Part shown: in pieces, positions 1-7,305 of the stretch
Numbering within the stretch: the first letter of the stretch is position 1
How the letters are laid out: each line of letters begins with the position of its first letter
From: JAAUTY01 sp964397305
GTDB taxonomy: Bacteria > Cyanobacteriota > Cyanobacteriia > Cyanobacteriales > Spirulinaceae
Assembly: GCA_964397305.1 (NCBI GenBank)
Contig: CAYNIP010000007.1
Location: 62,001 to 126,000 of the forward strand
DNA length: 64,000 bases
Direction of reading: 5' to 3'
The notes under the pieces: generated by a model
Told to the model about the DNA's origin: nothing
Seen by the model: the letters and a program-made list of their open reading frames with translations, nothing else
Databases searched by the model: none
Program-made: the position numbers and the translations under genes

Positions 1-112
1 CTAACGCTCGAAAGACGAACTGCTTAGCAATCATAACCATTACCTTCTATCTACCCAATATCTACTAGTACTTTATCACAGGAGGCTTTCTAGCATTCAC
101 GGTGATTTCACG

Positions 113-241
113 TAGCAAAGCAACCCTTGCCTCGGTCGGGGTTTGGTCTCCAAACCCTTAGCAGCTCTGGGTTTGGTTTCCAAGCCCCTAGGCGATCGCT
201 CAGTCATTTCCACCCTAGATCCTGGAGAACCGTTTTATCCA
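113..241. repeat. dispersed intergenic repeat, copy 1
   Basis: The gene-free first 300 bases hold a segment starting near AAGCAACCCTTGCCTCGGTC and ending near AGATCCTGGAGAACC. Its two ends recur around 44302-44386 with a different middle. I see no RNA gene or convincing promoter here. The rest of 1-300 shows nothing I can name. Confidence 0.5.
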
Positions 242-301
242 GCGGAGAAGGAGGTGAGCAATGCAGCCTAAGAGCGTCGCCGCCAACGCATAGACATCAC
301 A

Positions 302-889
302 CTAGGGCCGCGCCTTGTCCGTCGAATTGCTAGGTTCTAGGAGACTATACCCATCGGTATTGCTGGAATCAATCGAGGTGAGGGTTTCGTGAAACCCCTT
401 CGTTACGCCAAGATCAATCAGCACCGCCTCCGGTTTGCCCGTCCGCAGCACAATATTGGCCGGCTTCTCATCCCGATGCACTAACCCCTCTCCCTACACC
501 ACCTTGAACGCCTCTCCCACCTGGCGGATATAGGTCAACGCCTCCTGCTCCAGCAGTTTTTTCGTCGGCAAACTCGCCAAATCCTGCCCCGCCCCATAGG
601 CCGTGACAATAAATGCTCGACCCTGTTCACGAAACGAGCCTAAACGCTGGACGATGTGGGGATGCTGACAACGAGCCAACTTCACTGCCTCAGCAATCAG
701 CTTGTTATTGAATGTGTCCCGCTCCGGGGGGGGTGGTTGCGCCAAGCCCGCATCTCGCAGCGTCTTGAGCACAACCCGCTCGCCTTCCGGGCGCTCCGCG
801 AGATAACTAATCCCGACGCGCCCCTCGTTGAGCGATCGCACGACCCGATATTCTCCCTTGTGCAGCGTATCGCCTGCCTGCCAACCCAT
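302..889 (-). pseudogene. Ser/Thr protein kinase remnant with an internal amber codon
   Basis: Starting at the ATG at 889, which follows a good AGGAGG ribosome site, the reading frame gives a kinase N-lobe with a glycine loop region, the VVLKTL lysine and an alpha-C segment. It then stops at TAG (494-496). Reading through in the same frame gives HRDEKPANI (catalytic loop), LIDLG (in place of DFG) and a DGY activation segment, ending at TAG 302-304. The gene therefore lacks most of the C-lobe and also has an in-frame stop. Kinase domains need about 260 residues, and only about 195 codons remain here. It is most likely a decaying gene. A readthrough product would still lack the C-lobe. Confidence 0.8.
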
Positions 890-1026
890 GAACGCCTCCT
901 CGCCGGAGACTGGGGAGAGATCGTAGGGTGAGAGCAGCCAATCAGAGATGCTCCCCAAGTAGGAACGGTTTTTGCCGGGTTGCTTTGCTAGGGTAAGCCT
1001 GAACTGCGTTGAACTGGGTCCTCTGG

Positions 1027-2007
1027 ATGTCTCCCCCGTTACACAATCTGCTGCGATTGGATCAGCTGTTGCGATCGCCCCTGCGCCAGACAGACCAAAC
1101 TTTAGCGGAAGCCTTGGAGCTGGCGACGCGCACAATTCGCAATTATCGAAATTACCTGAGAGATACGCTCGGCGCGCCCTTGGCGTTTACCAAGCAGCGC
1201 GGCTGGCATTATACGGAGGCCGACTGGCGGCTGCCTACCGTGTCGCTCTCGGTGGGCGAGGTGTTTGCCCTAACTTTGGGGGCGCGGATGCTCGAGTCCT
1301 ATTCGGGTTCGGCCTATCGGCGGGACTTGGAGACGGCGATCGCCCAGCTCCAGGAGCGGCTGCCAGAGCCGATGGCGGTGAGTTTACAGCAGCTCGCTGA
1401 TGAGCGTGTGCGCTTCCGGCCGGGGGGCGAGGTGGCTCTTGATCCTACCATCTGGGTCCACCTGCTCCAGGCCTGCTCAAACTCGCAGCAGGTCTGGCTG
1501 CGCTACTACTCAGCGCAGCGCCAGCAGGAGTCGGAGCGGACGGTCGATCCCTATTTGATTGATGTCTATCGCAGCAGCAATCCCTACCTGTTCGGGTTCT
1601 GCCACGAGCGCCAGGACTGGCGGACCTTTCGCATCGACCGGATTCGGGAGCTGCGGGTGTTGCCGCAGCGGTTTGAGCGCGATCCGAGCTTGGATTTGGA
1701 GCAATATCTCAACGACGGTTTCCAGTATGAGTTTGGGGGCGAGCCGGTGGCGATCGCCATTGAGTTCGATGCGGCAACGGCTCCTTTTATCGTGGAGCGG
1801 CGCTGGCATTCGTCGCAGGTCATTGAGCCGCTGGCCGATGGCGGTATTGTCTTGAAGCTCTGCGTGACCGGGCTGAATGATGTGAAGCGCTGGGTGCTGG
1901 GCTATGGCCGGGGGGCGGTGGTGCGGGAGCCGCCGGAGCTGGTGGCGATGGTGCGGGAGGAGATAGGGCAAATGTACTATAATTATGGCGATCCCCGTCT
2001 CGCTTGA
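1027..2007 (+). CDS. WYL-domain transcriptional regulator upstream of the cas operon
   Basis: This is a 326-residue protein. The N-terminal ~60 residues look like a helix-turn-helix (LAEALELATRTIRNYRNYL). The central and C-terminal part carries the WYL-type ligand fold: VWLRYYSAQ, then the RTVDPYLIDVYRSSNPYLFG strand region and WRTFRIDRI. WYL proteins are common regulators of CRISPR-Cas and other defence loci and are thought to sense nucleotide-like ligands. The start ATG at 1027 is preferred over ATG 1009 because the helix-turn-helix begins just after it. The gene lies on the cas strand, 0.58 kb before cas6, with a long non-coding leader between. Control of the cas genes is inferred from position only. 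Confidence 0.85.
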   Translation: MSPPLHNLLRLDQLLRSPLRQTDQTLAEALELATRTIRNYRNYLRDTLGAPLAFTKQRGWHYTEADWRLPTVSLSVGEVFALTLGARMLESYSGSAYRRDLETAIAQLQERLPEPMAVSLQQLADERVRFRPGGEVALDPTIWVHLLQACSNSQQVWLRYYSAQRQQESERTVDPYLIDVYRSSNPYLFGFCHERQDWRTFRIDRIRELRVLPQRFERDPSLDLEQYLNDGFQYEFGGEPVAIAIEFDAATAPFIVERRWHSSQVIEPLADGGIVLKLCVTGLNDVKRWVLGYGRGAVVREPPELVAMVREEIGQMYYNYGDPRLA

Positions 2008-2134
2008 GGACTGATTCACCATTGCCGTTGGGCAGAGACACGGAGAAAACCATGTGTGTTATTGTCGGAACCGAACAGCCACAGATACCTAACTGGGGTG
2101 AGAAGCAACCTACTTGGGTGTTTAGCACTACTGG

Positions 2135-2210
2135 GGCGTTGAGCACTGGATCGCTGTATAGTCTGGGGCTGACTCGGAATCTCACCTTTGATGCCACTAG
2201 GCGTTGCATC
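2135..2210 (+). repeat. degenerate CRISPR repeat-spacer-repeat-like unit in the cas leader
   Basis: Positions 2135-2146 read GGCGTTGAGCAC, identical to the last 12 bases of the main array repeat and including its 8-nt 3' tag. After a ~37-nt spacer-like stretch, 2184-2210 matches the repeat's 3' two thirds: ACC, TTGATGCC, three changed loop bases, then AGGCGTTG. The two repeat ends are ~64 bases apart, against ~72 in the array. The strand is the same as for the array and cas genes. The 5' part of the first repeat is not recognisable. I could not find a matching target for the spacer-like part by eye. Confidence 0.6.
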
Positions 2211-2244
2211 CATATTTCTACCCTAAGTCTTGGTTCGAGGTAGG

Positions 2245-2276
2245 GCTTTATCTATGTGGATAGTTGTAATATAAGG
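2245..2276 (+). promoter_or_regulatory. possible cas-operon promoter with a small inverted repeat
   Basis: An inverted repeat CTAT-GTGG-ATAG (2252-2263) sits immediately before TAATAT/TATAAG (2267-2275), which could serve as a -10 element about 80 bases before the first small gene. No clear -35 is visible, so an activator, perhaps the WYL protein, may be needed. This is weak pattern evidence only. Confidence 0.3.
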
Positions 2277-2354
2277 GGTCTGGGGGTTGGCGATGAGATC
2301 TACTGCTGCTATGCTTGGAGTAGATCCCAAGACAACCCAAGACACGAGGAGGTC

Positions 2355-2522
2355 ATGGACAAAGTTGAAGAAATAAACGACGCCATCGCAGAACTGTACT
2401 GCAAGCTTGCTCGCTTGGAACAGGAGGTTAGTAGCCTTAGCGATCGCCTTACCCGAATGGAGTGGCAGCCTAGTTTTTGGAGCCCTGATGGCGAATCATG
2501 GGCTGATTGGCTCGAACGGTAG
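2355..2522 (+). CDS. small coiled-coil protein at the head of the cas operon
   Basis: A 55-residue reading frame begins at an ATG preceded by GAGGAGGTC, a strong ribosome site. The protein starts with an acidic, leucine-rich helix (KVEEINDAIAELYCKLARLE, then EVSSLSDRLTRME) typical of a short coiled coil. It ends with a tryptophan-rich tail (WSPDGESWADWLER). It matches no cas family I know. It lies 66 bases before cas6 on the same strand, with a repeat-like hairpin in the gap. It may be an ordinary small soluble protein of cyanobacteria rather than a CRISPR component, and its function is unknown. Confidence 0.6.
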   Translation: MDKVEEINDAIAELYCKLARLEQEVSSLSDRLTRMEWQPSFWSPDGESWADWLER

Positions 2523-2542
2523 ATCTGAACAGAATATTTCCT

Positions 2543-2568
2543 TGGATGCCGTCAGGCGCTGCCAAACT
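2543..2568 (+). promoter_or_regulatory. CRISPR-repeat-like hairpin just before cas6
   Basis: The sequence contains GATGCC-GTC-AGGCG, the core of the CRISPR repeat hairpin with a changed loop. An outer TTGG/CCAA pair can extend the stem. The ribosome site AGGAG follows at 2574-2578 and the cas6 ATG at 2589, so the hairpin sits directly in the cas6 translation leader. Binding or cutting by Cas6 is inferred. Confidence 0.6.
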
Positions 2569-2588
2569 TTTCAGGAGAATTCACCCGC

Positions 2589-3278
2589 ATGTTATTAGTC
2601 GAACCGGGTCGCGATGTTAGTGCAGCGCCGCCCCTACCCCACATCGATTCAGTTTTTTCAGTCAATGGCGAGGCGTTGCCCGCCGATCATAATTACGGGC
2701 TGTATGCTGCTCTGTCTAAGCTCTGCCCGAGTATCCATGACGAATCGAAGCTGGCAATTCAGACGATCGCAGGTATTCCAGATCGCCAAGGCAAGATTGC
2801 GCTGGCACCCTGGTCAAAACTGAGGCTGCGGATGCCAAGCGAGAGCTTACCGAAAATTTGCGTTCTAGCTGGCAAACAACTCACGATTGGCAGCTACACG
2901 ATCCGGCTTGGCAATCCGCAAATACAGCTTTTGCAGCCTGCCGATACCCTGTGGGCGCGGCTGGTAACAATCAAGGGCTACCAGGAGCCAGAGGAATTCC
3001 TGGGCGCACTCGATCGCCAGATGACAGCATTGGGGATTCAAGCGTTAGCTGGAATTCCGAGTGATGAGAGCGGCCACCCCAAGCGACTGACATTGCGGAT
3101 CAAGCGCCATACCGTGATTGGCTTCAGCGTTGTGGTGACAGAGCTATCGCCGGAGGATTCGATCCGCTTGCAAATTGAAGGCTTAGGTGGCAAGCGACGT
3201 ATGGGCTGCGGTGTGTTTGTGCGCGAAAGTTCCATCTTGTCGGCTGTGGGAGGCGATCGCCATGCCGATGCCAATTAA
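2589..3278 (+). CDS. cas6: Cas6 CRISPR RNA endonuclease, MYXAN (Cmx6) type
   Basis: This 229-residue protein belongs to the Cas6/Cmx6 group, which cuts the long CRISPR transcript at the base of each repeat hairpin. The N-terminal HIDSVFSVNGEALPADHNYG followed by LYAALSKLCP is characteristic of this group. The C-terminal part carries the glycine-rich RAMP loop (IEGLGGKRRMGCGVFV), usual for RNA-binding ferredoxin-like folds. The start ATG follows AGGAG by 10 bases, and a repeat-like hairpin lies in the leader. The end overlaps the cas3 start by 17 bases, so the two are translated from one mRNA. Candidate catalytic histidines are present (H18, H29), but I cannot tell which acts. Confidence 0.88.
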   Translation: MLLVEPGRDVSAAPPLPHIDSVFSVNGEALPADHNYGLYAALSKLCPSIHDESKLAIQTIAGIPDRQGKIALAPWSKLRLRMPSESLPKICVLAGKQLTIGSYTIRLGNPQIQLLQPADTLWARLVTIKGYQEPEEFLGALDRQMTALGIQALAGIPSDESGHPKRLTLRIKRHTVIGFSVVVTELSPEDSIRLQIEGLGGKRRMGCGVFVRESSILSAVGGDRHADAN

Positions 3279-5568
3279 ATTACTCGCAAAAGATACCCGA
3301 TACGGCGAGCTGACGCTAGAGCAACACCTCACTGATACCGCAGTCGCTGCCCGCGCTATCTTCAAAGGTCGCATTCTTGATAACTGGTGCCGCTTCTTCA
3401 GGGTTAGCGATCGCGAGGCTTTTCTTTTACATCTCGTTATCGCGGCACTCTTCCACGATCTGGGCAAGGCAAACGCTGACTTTTACGGTATGGTCACTGG
3501 ACAGTGTCGGCAACAAGCGCTCCGCCACGAGTCAATTAGTACTTTGGTGCTCCACTTACCAACTGTTCGCAGTTGGCTGCAAGCGAGCGGATTAGTTGAC
3601 TGCGATGTGGTTACAGCAGCCGTGCTCTGCCACCACCTCAAATCTCGTTACGGTGAGTGGGCAAAGACGCAAGCGGGCGATCGCCTAGAACTGTATCTCC
3701 AGCACCCTGAAGTGCGCGCGGTCTTGCAGCAGGTTGGCAAGCTACTCCAAATTACTGGTGTCCCTGAACTACCCGACCTTTGGGAAATAGCATCCCCAAC
3801 CTGGGCTGATGCTTGGTTGCAGGCTAAACGGGCAGGGGAAAATCTTCGCAAACGAATGAAGGGGGATGACGCCTGCCGCAGTTTGGTGATGGCAGTGAAA
3901 GCTGGATTGATTGCGGCTGATACTGTAGCTTCGGGCATCTTTCGCACGCGCGGTTCAGCGGGCCTTGAGCAGTGGGTCAACGCAACGCTGCACCAAGCAC
4001 CCATCTCAGCAGAGGAGTTGGAGATGAAAATTCTTCGGCCGCGCTATCGACAAATCGAACGCAAGACGGGGCAAGCGTTTGCGCTGAATGACCCGCAGCA
4101 GCGAGCGAGCAGCCTCGGCGATCGCGTTCTCACGCTCATGGCTTGCGGCTCTGGCAAAACGCTCTTTGCTTACAAATGGATGCAGGGCGTACTCGCGCGC
4201 CATCAGTTGGGACGAGCAATTTTTCTCTATCCGACGCGCGGCACGGCCACGGAGGGATTTCGCGATTACGTGGCTTGGGCTCCAGAAACGGAGGCAAGTT
4301 TGGTGACCGGAACCGCTGCTTATGAGCTGCAAGCCATGCAAGACAATCCATCGGAGTCTACCCGCGACAAAAACTTCCAAGGCGACGAACGGCTCTACGC
4401 CCTCCAATTCTGGGAAAAGCGCTTTTTCTCAGCAACGGTGGATCAGTTCCTATCCTTCCTCACGCATCGTTACAGCAGCATTTGCTTGCTGCCGGTGCTG
4501 GTAGATTCGGCGCTGGTCATTGACGAGGTGCATAGCTTCTCATGGCGAATGTTCGAGAGCTTGACCAGTCTGCTAACGTACTTCGACCATCCGGTGCTCT
4601 GTATGACAGCAACGCTGCCTGTCTCCCGCCAGCAGGACTTGACGGTGAAGCAGCAGCGGAAACGGCCAGGAACAGAGCTGGCGATCTTCCCGCAGGCGGA
4701 CGACACATTAGACTCATTGCAGGAGGCACAAACCGCCAAGCGTTACAACATTTATCCCCTGGCTGCTTCTCAGGATCGAGAACAGTTGTTGCAAACAGCG
4801 ACTGATGCCTACCGTAATGGCGAGCGCGTGCTTTGGGTGGTGAATACGGTCAATCGCTGTCGCGAACTGGCTCAAGGTCTGGCGGAACAGCTTACGGAGC
4901 CTGTTTTGGTCTACCACAGTCGCTTCCGGCTGATGGATCGCCAGCAGCGTCACGCTGCAACCGTCAGTGCCTTTGCGATGCAGTCTTCGCAGCCGCGTCC
5001 GGCGATCGCTGTAACCACCCAAGTCTGTGAAATGTCGCTGGACTTGGATGCGGATGTTCTGATTACGGAGCAAGCCCCGATTACCTCACTGGTACAGCGC
5101 TTCGGACGTGCTAACCGTCATTTAGCTAAGGGCGATCGCTTTCAAGCTCGAATTTACGTCTATCCGCCCGAAGCACAGTTGCCTTACAGCAGCCAAGACT
5201 TTGCTGGCGTAGATGCTTTTCTTCAGGAAGTCGCTGGTATTACGAGTCAGGAGAAGTTAGCCCAAGCATTACAGAACAATTCGCCGCGCGAACGCCCGGC
5301 ACAAGGTGAGAGTGCGTTTACGCAGAGTAGCTATTGGGCTGTTGGCGAGGAGTTCCGAGAGACGAATGATTACTCAGTGAGTGCCGTGCTGGATCGCGAT
5401 TTACCGGCAATTCAGGAGCACATTGATGCCAAACAGCCGATTGACGGCTTTATTTTGCCGGTTCCTAAACACCAGGTTCAGAAAGACGAGCGACCAGCTT
5501 GGCTGCCAAAGTATTTGGCGATCGCCGATGCCACGTTGTATTGCGAGCAGAGGGGGTTTGGGAAATGA
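3262..5568 (+). CDS. cas3: Cas3 HD-nuclease/helicase
   Basis: This 768-residue protein is the target-degrading nuclease-helicase of type I systems. The N-terminal HD domain has FHDLGK (H65-D66) and a later CHH pair (about 124-125). The helicase shows Walker A CGSGKT (about 295-300), a DEVH box (about 421-424), MTATLP (motif III) and the motif VI region LVQRFGRANRH. The start ATG at 3262 lies in the cas6 end. An upstream in-frame ATG at 3187 would add 25 residues read through cas6 coding sequence and is less likely. The stop overlaps the cas8 start as ATGA. All key residues are intact, so the gene looks functional. Confidence 0.93.
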   Translation: MPMPIKLLAKDTRYGELTLEQHLTDTAVAARAIFKGRILDNWCRFFRVSDREAFLLHLVIAALFHDLGKANADFYGMVTGQCRQQALRHESISTLVLHLPTVRSWLQASGLVDCDVVTAAVLCHHLKSRYGEWAKTQAGDRLELYLQHPEVRAVLQQVGKLLQITGVPELPDLWEIASPTWADAWLQAKRAGENLRKRMKGDDACRSLVMAVKAGLIAADTVASGIFRTRGSAGLEQWVNATLHQAPISAEELEMKILRPRYRQIERKTGQAFALNDPQQRASSLGDRVLTLMACGSGKTLFAYKWMQGVLARHQLGRAIFLYPTRGTATEGFRDYVAWAPETEASLVTGTAAYELQAMQDNPSESTRDKNFQGDERLYALQFWEKRFFSATVDQFLSFLTHRYSSICLLPVLVDSALVIDEVHSFSWRMFESLTSLLTYFDHPVLCMTATLPVSRQQDLTVKQQRKRPGTELAIFPQADDTLDSLQEAQTAKRYNIYPLAASQDREQLLQTATDAYRNGERVLWVVNTVNRCRELAQGLAEQLTEPVLVYHSRFRLMDRQQRHAATVSAFAMQSSQPRPAIAVTTQVCEMSLDLDADVLITEQAPITSLVQRFGRANRHLAKGDRFQARIYVYPPEAQLPYSSQDFAGVDAFLQEVAGITSQEKLAQALQNNSPRERPAQGESAFTQSSYWAVGEEFRETNDYSVSAVLDRDLPAIQEHIDAKQPIDGFILPVPKHQVQKDERPAWLPKYLAIADATLYCEQRGFGK

Positions 5569-7232
5569 CCGACCAACTGGAATTACACTACGAACTGGCT
5601 GAACTGCCATCAGCTCAGCATCGGGCGGGGCTGGCGGGCTTGAGGCTCCTAGTGGAATATTTGCAGGATGAACCGTGGTTTGAGGAGCGCCAGGATCGCG
5701 ATGGGGCTGCGATCGAGCTGGAGGCTGAGGACTACGCAGCTACCCTGCGCTGCAATCTGGAAGGACTAATTGCCCTGTTCGATCTCGCCTATGCTGCACA
5801 GCCAGAAGAACGGTTCAGCGATAAGAAACGTGAGAAGTTCGATCGCGCTGAGGAGGTGGAAATCACTGAAAAAAAAGGCAAGACTAAAACGATTACGCGC
5901 TACTTTTACTCAGTCGAGACACCGAAAGGTGCTTTTTTGCCCGAGTTAGATCCCTCTCGCGAAAATGGATCGGGAGTCTGGATCAAGCTGTGGCGCGAGA
6001 TGCTTTGGCAGATTGTCCGAGGTGTGCCCACGACTCGCAACCCTTATAAAAATCGAGCGGCCCCCCGCGATCGCCCCTACGAGACAGTTCGCTTCTCCAG
6101 CGACGCCGAGAAAATTTGGCAAGAACTGACCGAACCGGACAAGCCGGTTAAGCAATCGGGTAACTACTACCTGGGGGCAATGGCAAAAACGGCAGAGAAC
6201 GTGCCAACGCACGATCGCGCTCGGTACCAGTTTCTCCTACATTTCTGGCCGTTTGTTACCCAGGTTTACTGTCCGGCTGTCTTCGATAAGGATGGCAAGC
6301 GGGAGTTTCCGGGATATGCTTTAGCTGTCCCGGATGTGGCCAACCTCTCTGAGTTTTGCGATTTGTTCCGCCTTGTTTTACAAGATCGAGCTGTCGAGCG
6401 CTATGGCTATCGTCCCCGCGAGGCAGTTATTGATTTGCTGGAAGAGGGCGGTCTGGATGTCTTGCGGTTGCTGCGCACTCATGTGGGACCCAAATCCGGC
6501 GATCTGCAATGGCATGATTACTTACTTGGTGTCGAGTTAATCCATGCTGAGAAGGTCGGCAAGAGCGGTGTAAAATTGCGTTCGACTAGCTATGTCGAGC
6601 CGATTGAAACGCAGGTCGATCGCTACAGCCAGATTCGCCAAGATTATTGGTGTCCCTGGTTTCGCAAGCAGCGCTTGATTAACTTGCTGGGTTCAAATAA
6701 TCCCAGCATCAAACCTTGGTCTGGCTTTGATGCCTTACTGAGTCGAATTCCGCGCACCTGGTTGCAAGATCCCTATTTCAGCCACGATGCCCGTACCTTG
6801 CTACAAGAAGAGGAGATTGTTATGACGACTCAAAGCACTTCGGACACGAGGAAAAAAATCCGTTCCTATGCAGAGATTATCTACCAAGTTTGTCGAACCT
6901 ATGTTTTGAGCAAGCTGGATGCCAAATATGGGTTGAAATGGAGGGATTGTGTAGGCAATCCTAAGCTAGAGAGCGACTTCAATACCAAGAAAGAGAAGAT
7001 CGTCAATGAAGCATTCCTGGCAGTTCGTGCTCGTACTGAGCATCAAGCTTTTATCGATTATTTTGTCTCTACCTTGTATCCTCACATCCGTCAGAGCGAG
7101 TTTGCTGAGTTTGCAACAGATTTATTTGATAAAACTGATGAAATTCGCGCGCTAACGCTGTTGGGTTTGTCAAGCCAGTATCCTCTTAAGCCAAAAGAAG
7201 CGCCCAAGGATAGTGCTGCCACATCGAGCTAA
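5565..7232 (+). CDS. cas8: Cas8 large subunit, MYXAN (Cmx8/DevT-like) type
   Basis: This is a 555-residue protein, start coupled to the cas3 stop (ATGA). Order and size place it as the large subunit of the effector complex, which recognises the PAM and recruits Cas3. The sequence fits the Cmx8 family known beside DevR/DevS-type cas7 and cas5. There are few diagnostic motifs. A charged basic stretch (KKREKFDRAEEVEITEKKGK) and the tryptophan-rich YWCPWFRKQRLI are visible. The last 136 residues form a separate helical region with its own internal start (see cas11). Subtype naming is from family resemblance and gene order, with I-B-like as my best guess. Confidence 0.82.
   Translation: MTDQLELHYELAELPSAQHRAGLAGLRLLVEYLQDEPWFEERQDRDGAAIELEAEDYAATLRCNLEGLIALFDLAYAAQPEERFSDKKREKFDRAEEVEITEKKGKTKTITRYFYSVETPKGAFLPELDPSRENGSGVWIKLWREMLWQIVRGVPTTRNPYKNRAAPRDRPYETVRFSSDAEKIWQELTEPDKPVKQSGNYYLGAMAKTAENVPTHDRARYQFLLHFWPFVTQVYCPAVFDKDGKREFPGYALAVPDVANLSEFCDLFRLVLQDRAVERYGYRPREAVIDLLEEGGLDVLRLLRTHVGPKSGDLQWHDYLLGVELIHAEKVGKSGVKLRSTSYVEPIETQVDRYSQIRQDYWCPWFRKQRLINLLGSNNPSIKPWSGFDALLSRIPRTWLQDPYFSHDARTLLQEEEIVMTTQSTSDTRKKIRSYAEIIYQVCRTYVLSKLDAKYGLKWRDCVGNPKLESDFNTKKEKIVNEAFLAVRARTEHQAFIDYFVSTLYPHIRQSEFAEFATDLFDKTDEIRALTLLGLSSQYPLKPKEAPKDSAATSS
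6822..7232 (+). CDS. cas11: probable Cas11 small subunit from an internal start in cas8
   Basis: In frame within cas8, an ATG at 6822 is preceded by AAGAAGAGGAG, a strong Shine-Dalgarno match about 7 bases upstream. It would give a 136-residue protein starting MTTQSTSDTRKKIRSYAE. The segment is predominantly helical, as in Cas11 small subunits. Type I-B, I-C and I-D systems are known to make Cas11 from an internal cas8 start, and no separate small-subunit gene is present here. That the site is used is inferred from the ribosome site, the frame and precedent. Confidence 0.7.
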   Translation: MTTQSTSDTRKKIRSYAEIIYQVCRTYVLSKLDAKYGLKWRDCVGNPKLESDFNTKKEKIVNEAFLAVRARTEHQAFIDYFVSTLYPHIRQSEFAEFATDLFDKTDEIRALTLLGLSSQYPLKPKEAPKDSAATSS

Positions 7233-7254
7233 TTGTCAAAGTTTTTCCGGAGCT

Positions 7255-7276
7255 TTCCGATGCCGTTAGGCGGATT
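7255..7276 (+). promoter_or_regulatory. CRISPR-repeat-like hairpin between cas8 and cas7
   Basis: The 73-base gap before cas7 contains GATGCC-GTT-AGGCG, the same core as the array repeat with a changed loop. The ribosome site TTGGAG follows at about 7290 and the cas7 ATG at 7306. The outer TCCG/CGGA bases can also pair. A Cas6 cut here would separate cas7-cas5 from the upstream mRNA; this is inference. Confidence 0.55.
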
Positions 7277-7305
7277 ACTATTTCCGAATTGGAGACTTTG
7301 TTTGT

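Noticed and set aside
2015..2041. Another repeat-like element right after the WYL stop (CACCATTGCCGTTGGGCAGAG)
   Set aside because: It shares ACCATTG and CCG...GGC with the repeat but lacks the GATGCC core and needs a three-base gap; too weak to list with the others.
2228..2245. GGTTCGAGG as a tRNA T-loop
   Set aside because: No acceptor, anticodon or D-arm pairing can be built around it.
3187..3261. Upstream ATG (3187) as the cas3 start
   Set aside because: The added 25 residues are read from within cas6 in another frame and do not resemble Cas3; the ATG at 3262 places the HD domain as usual.
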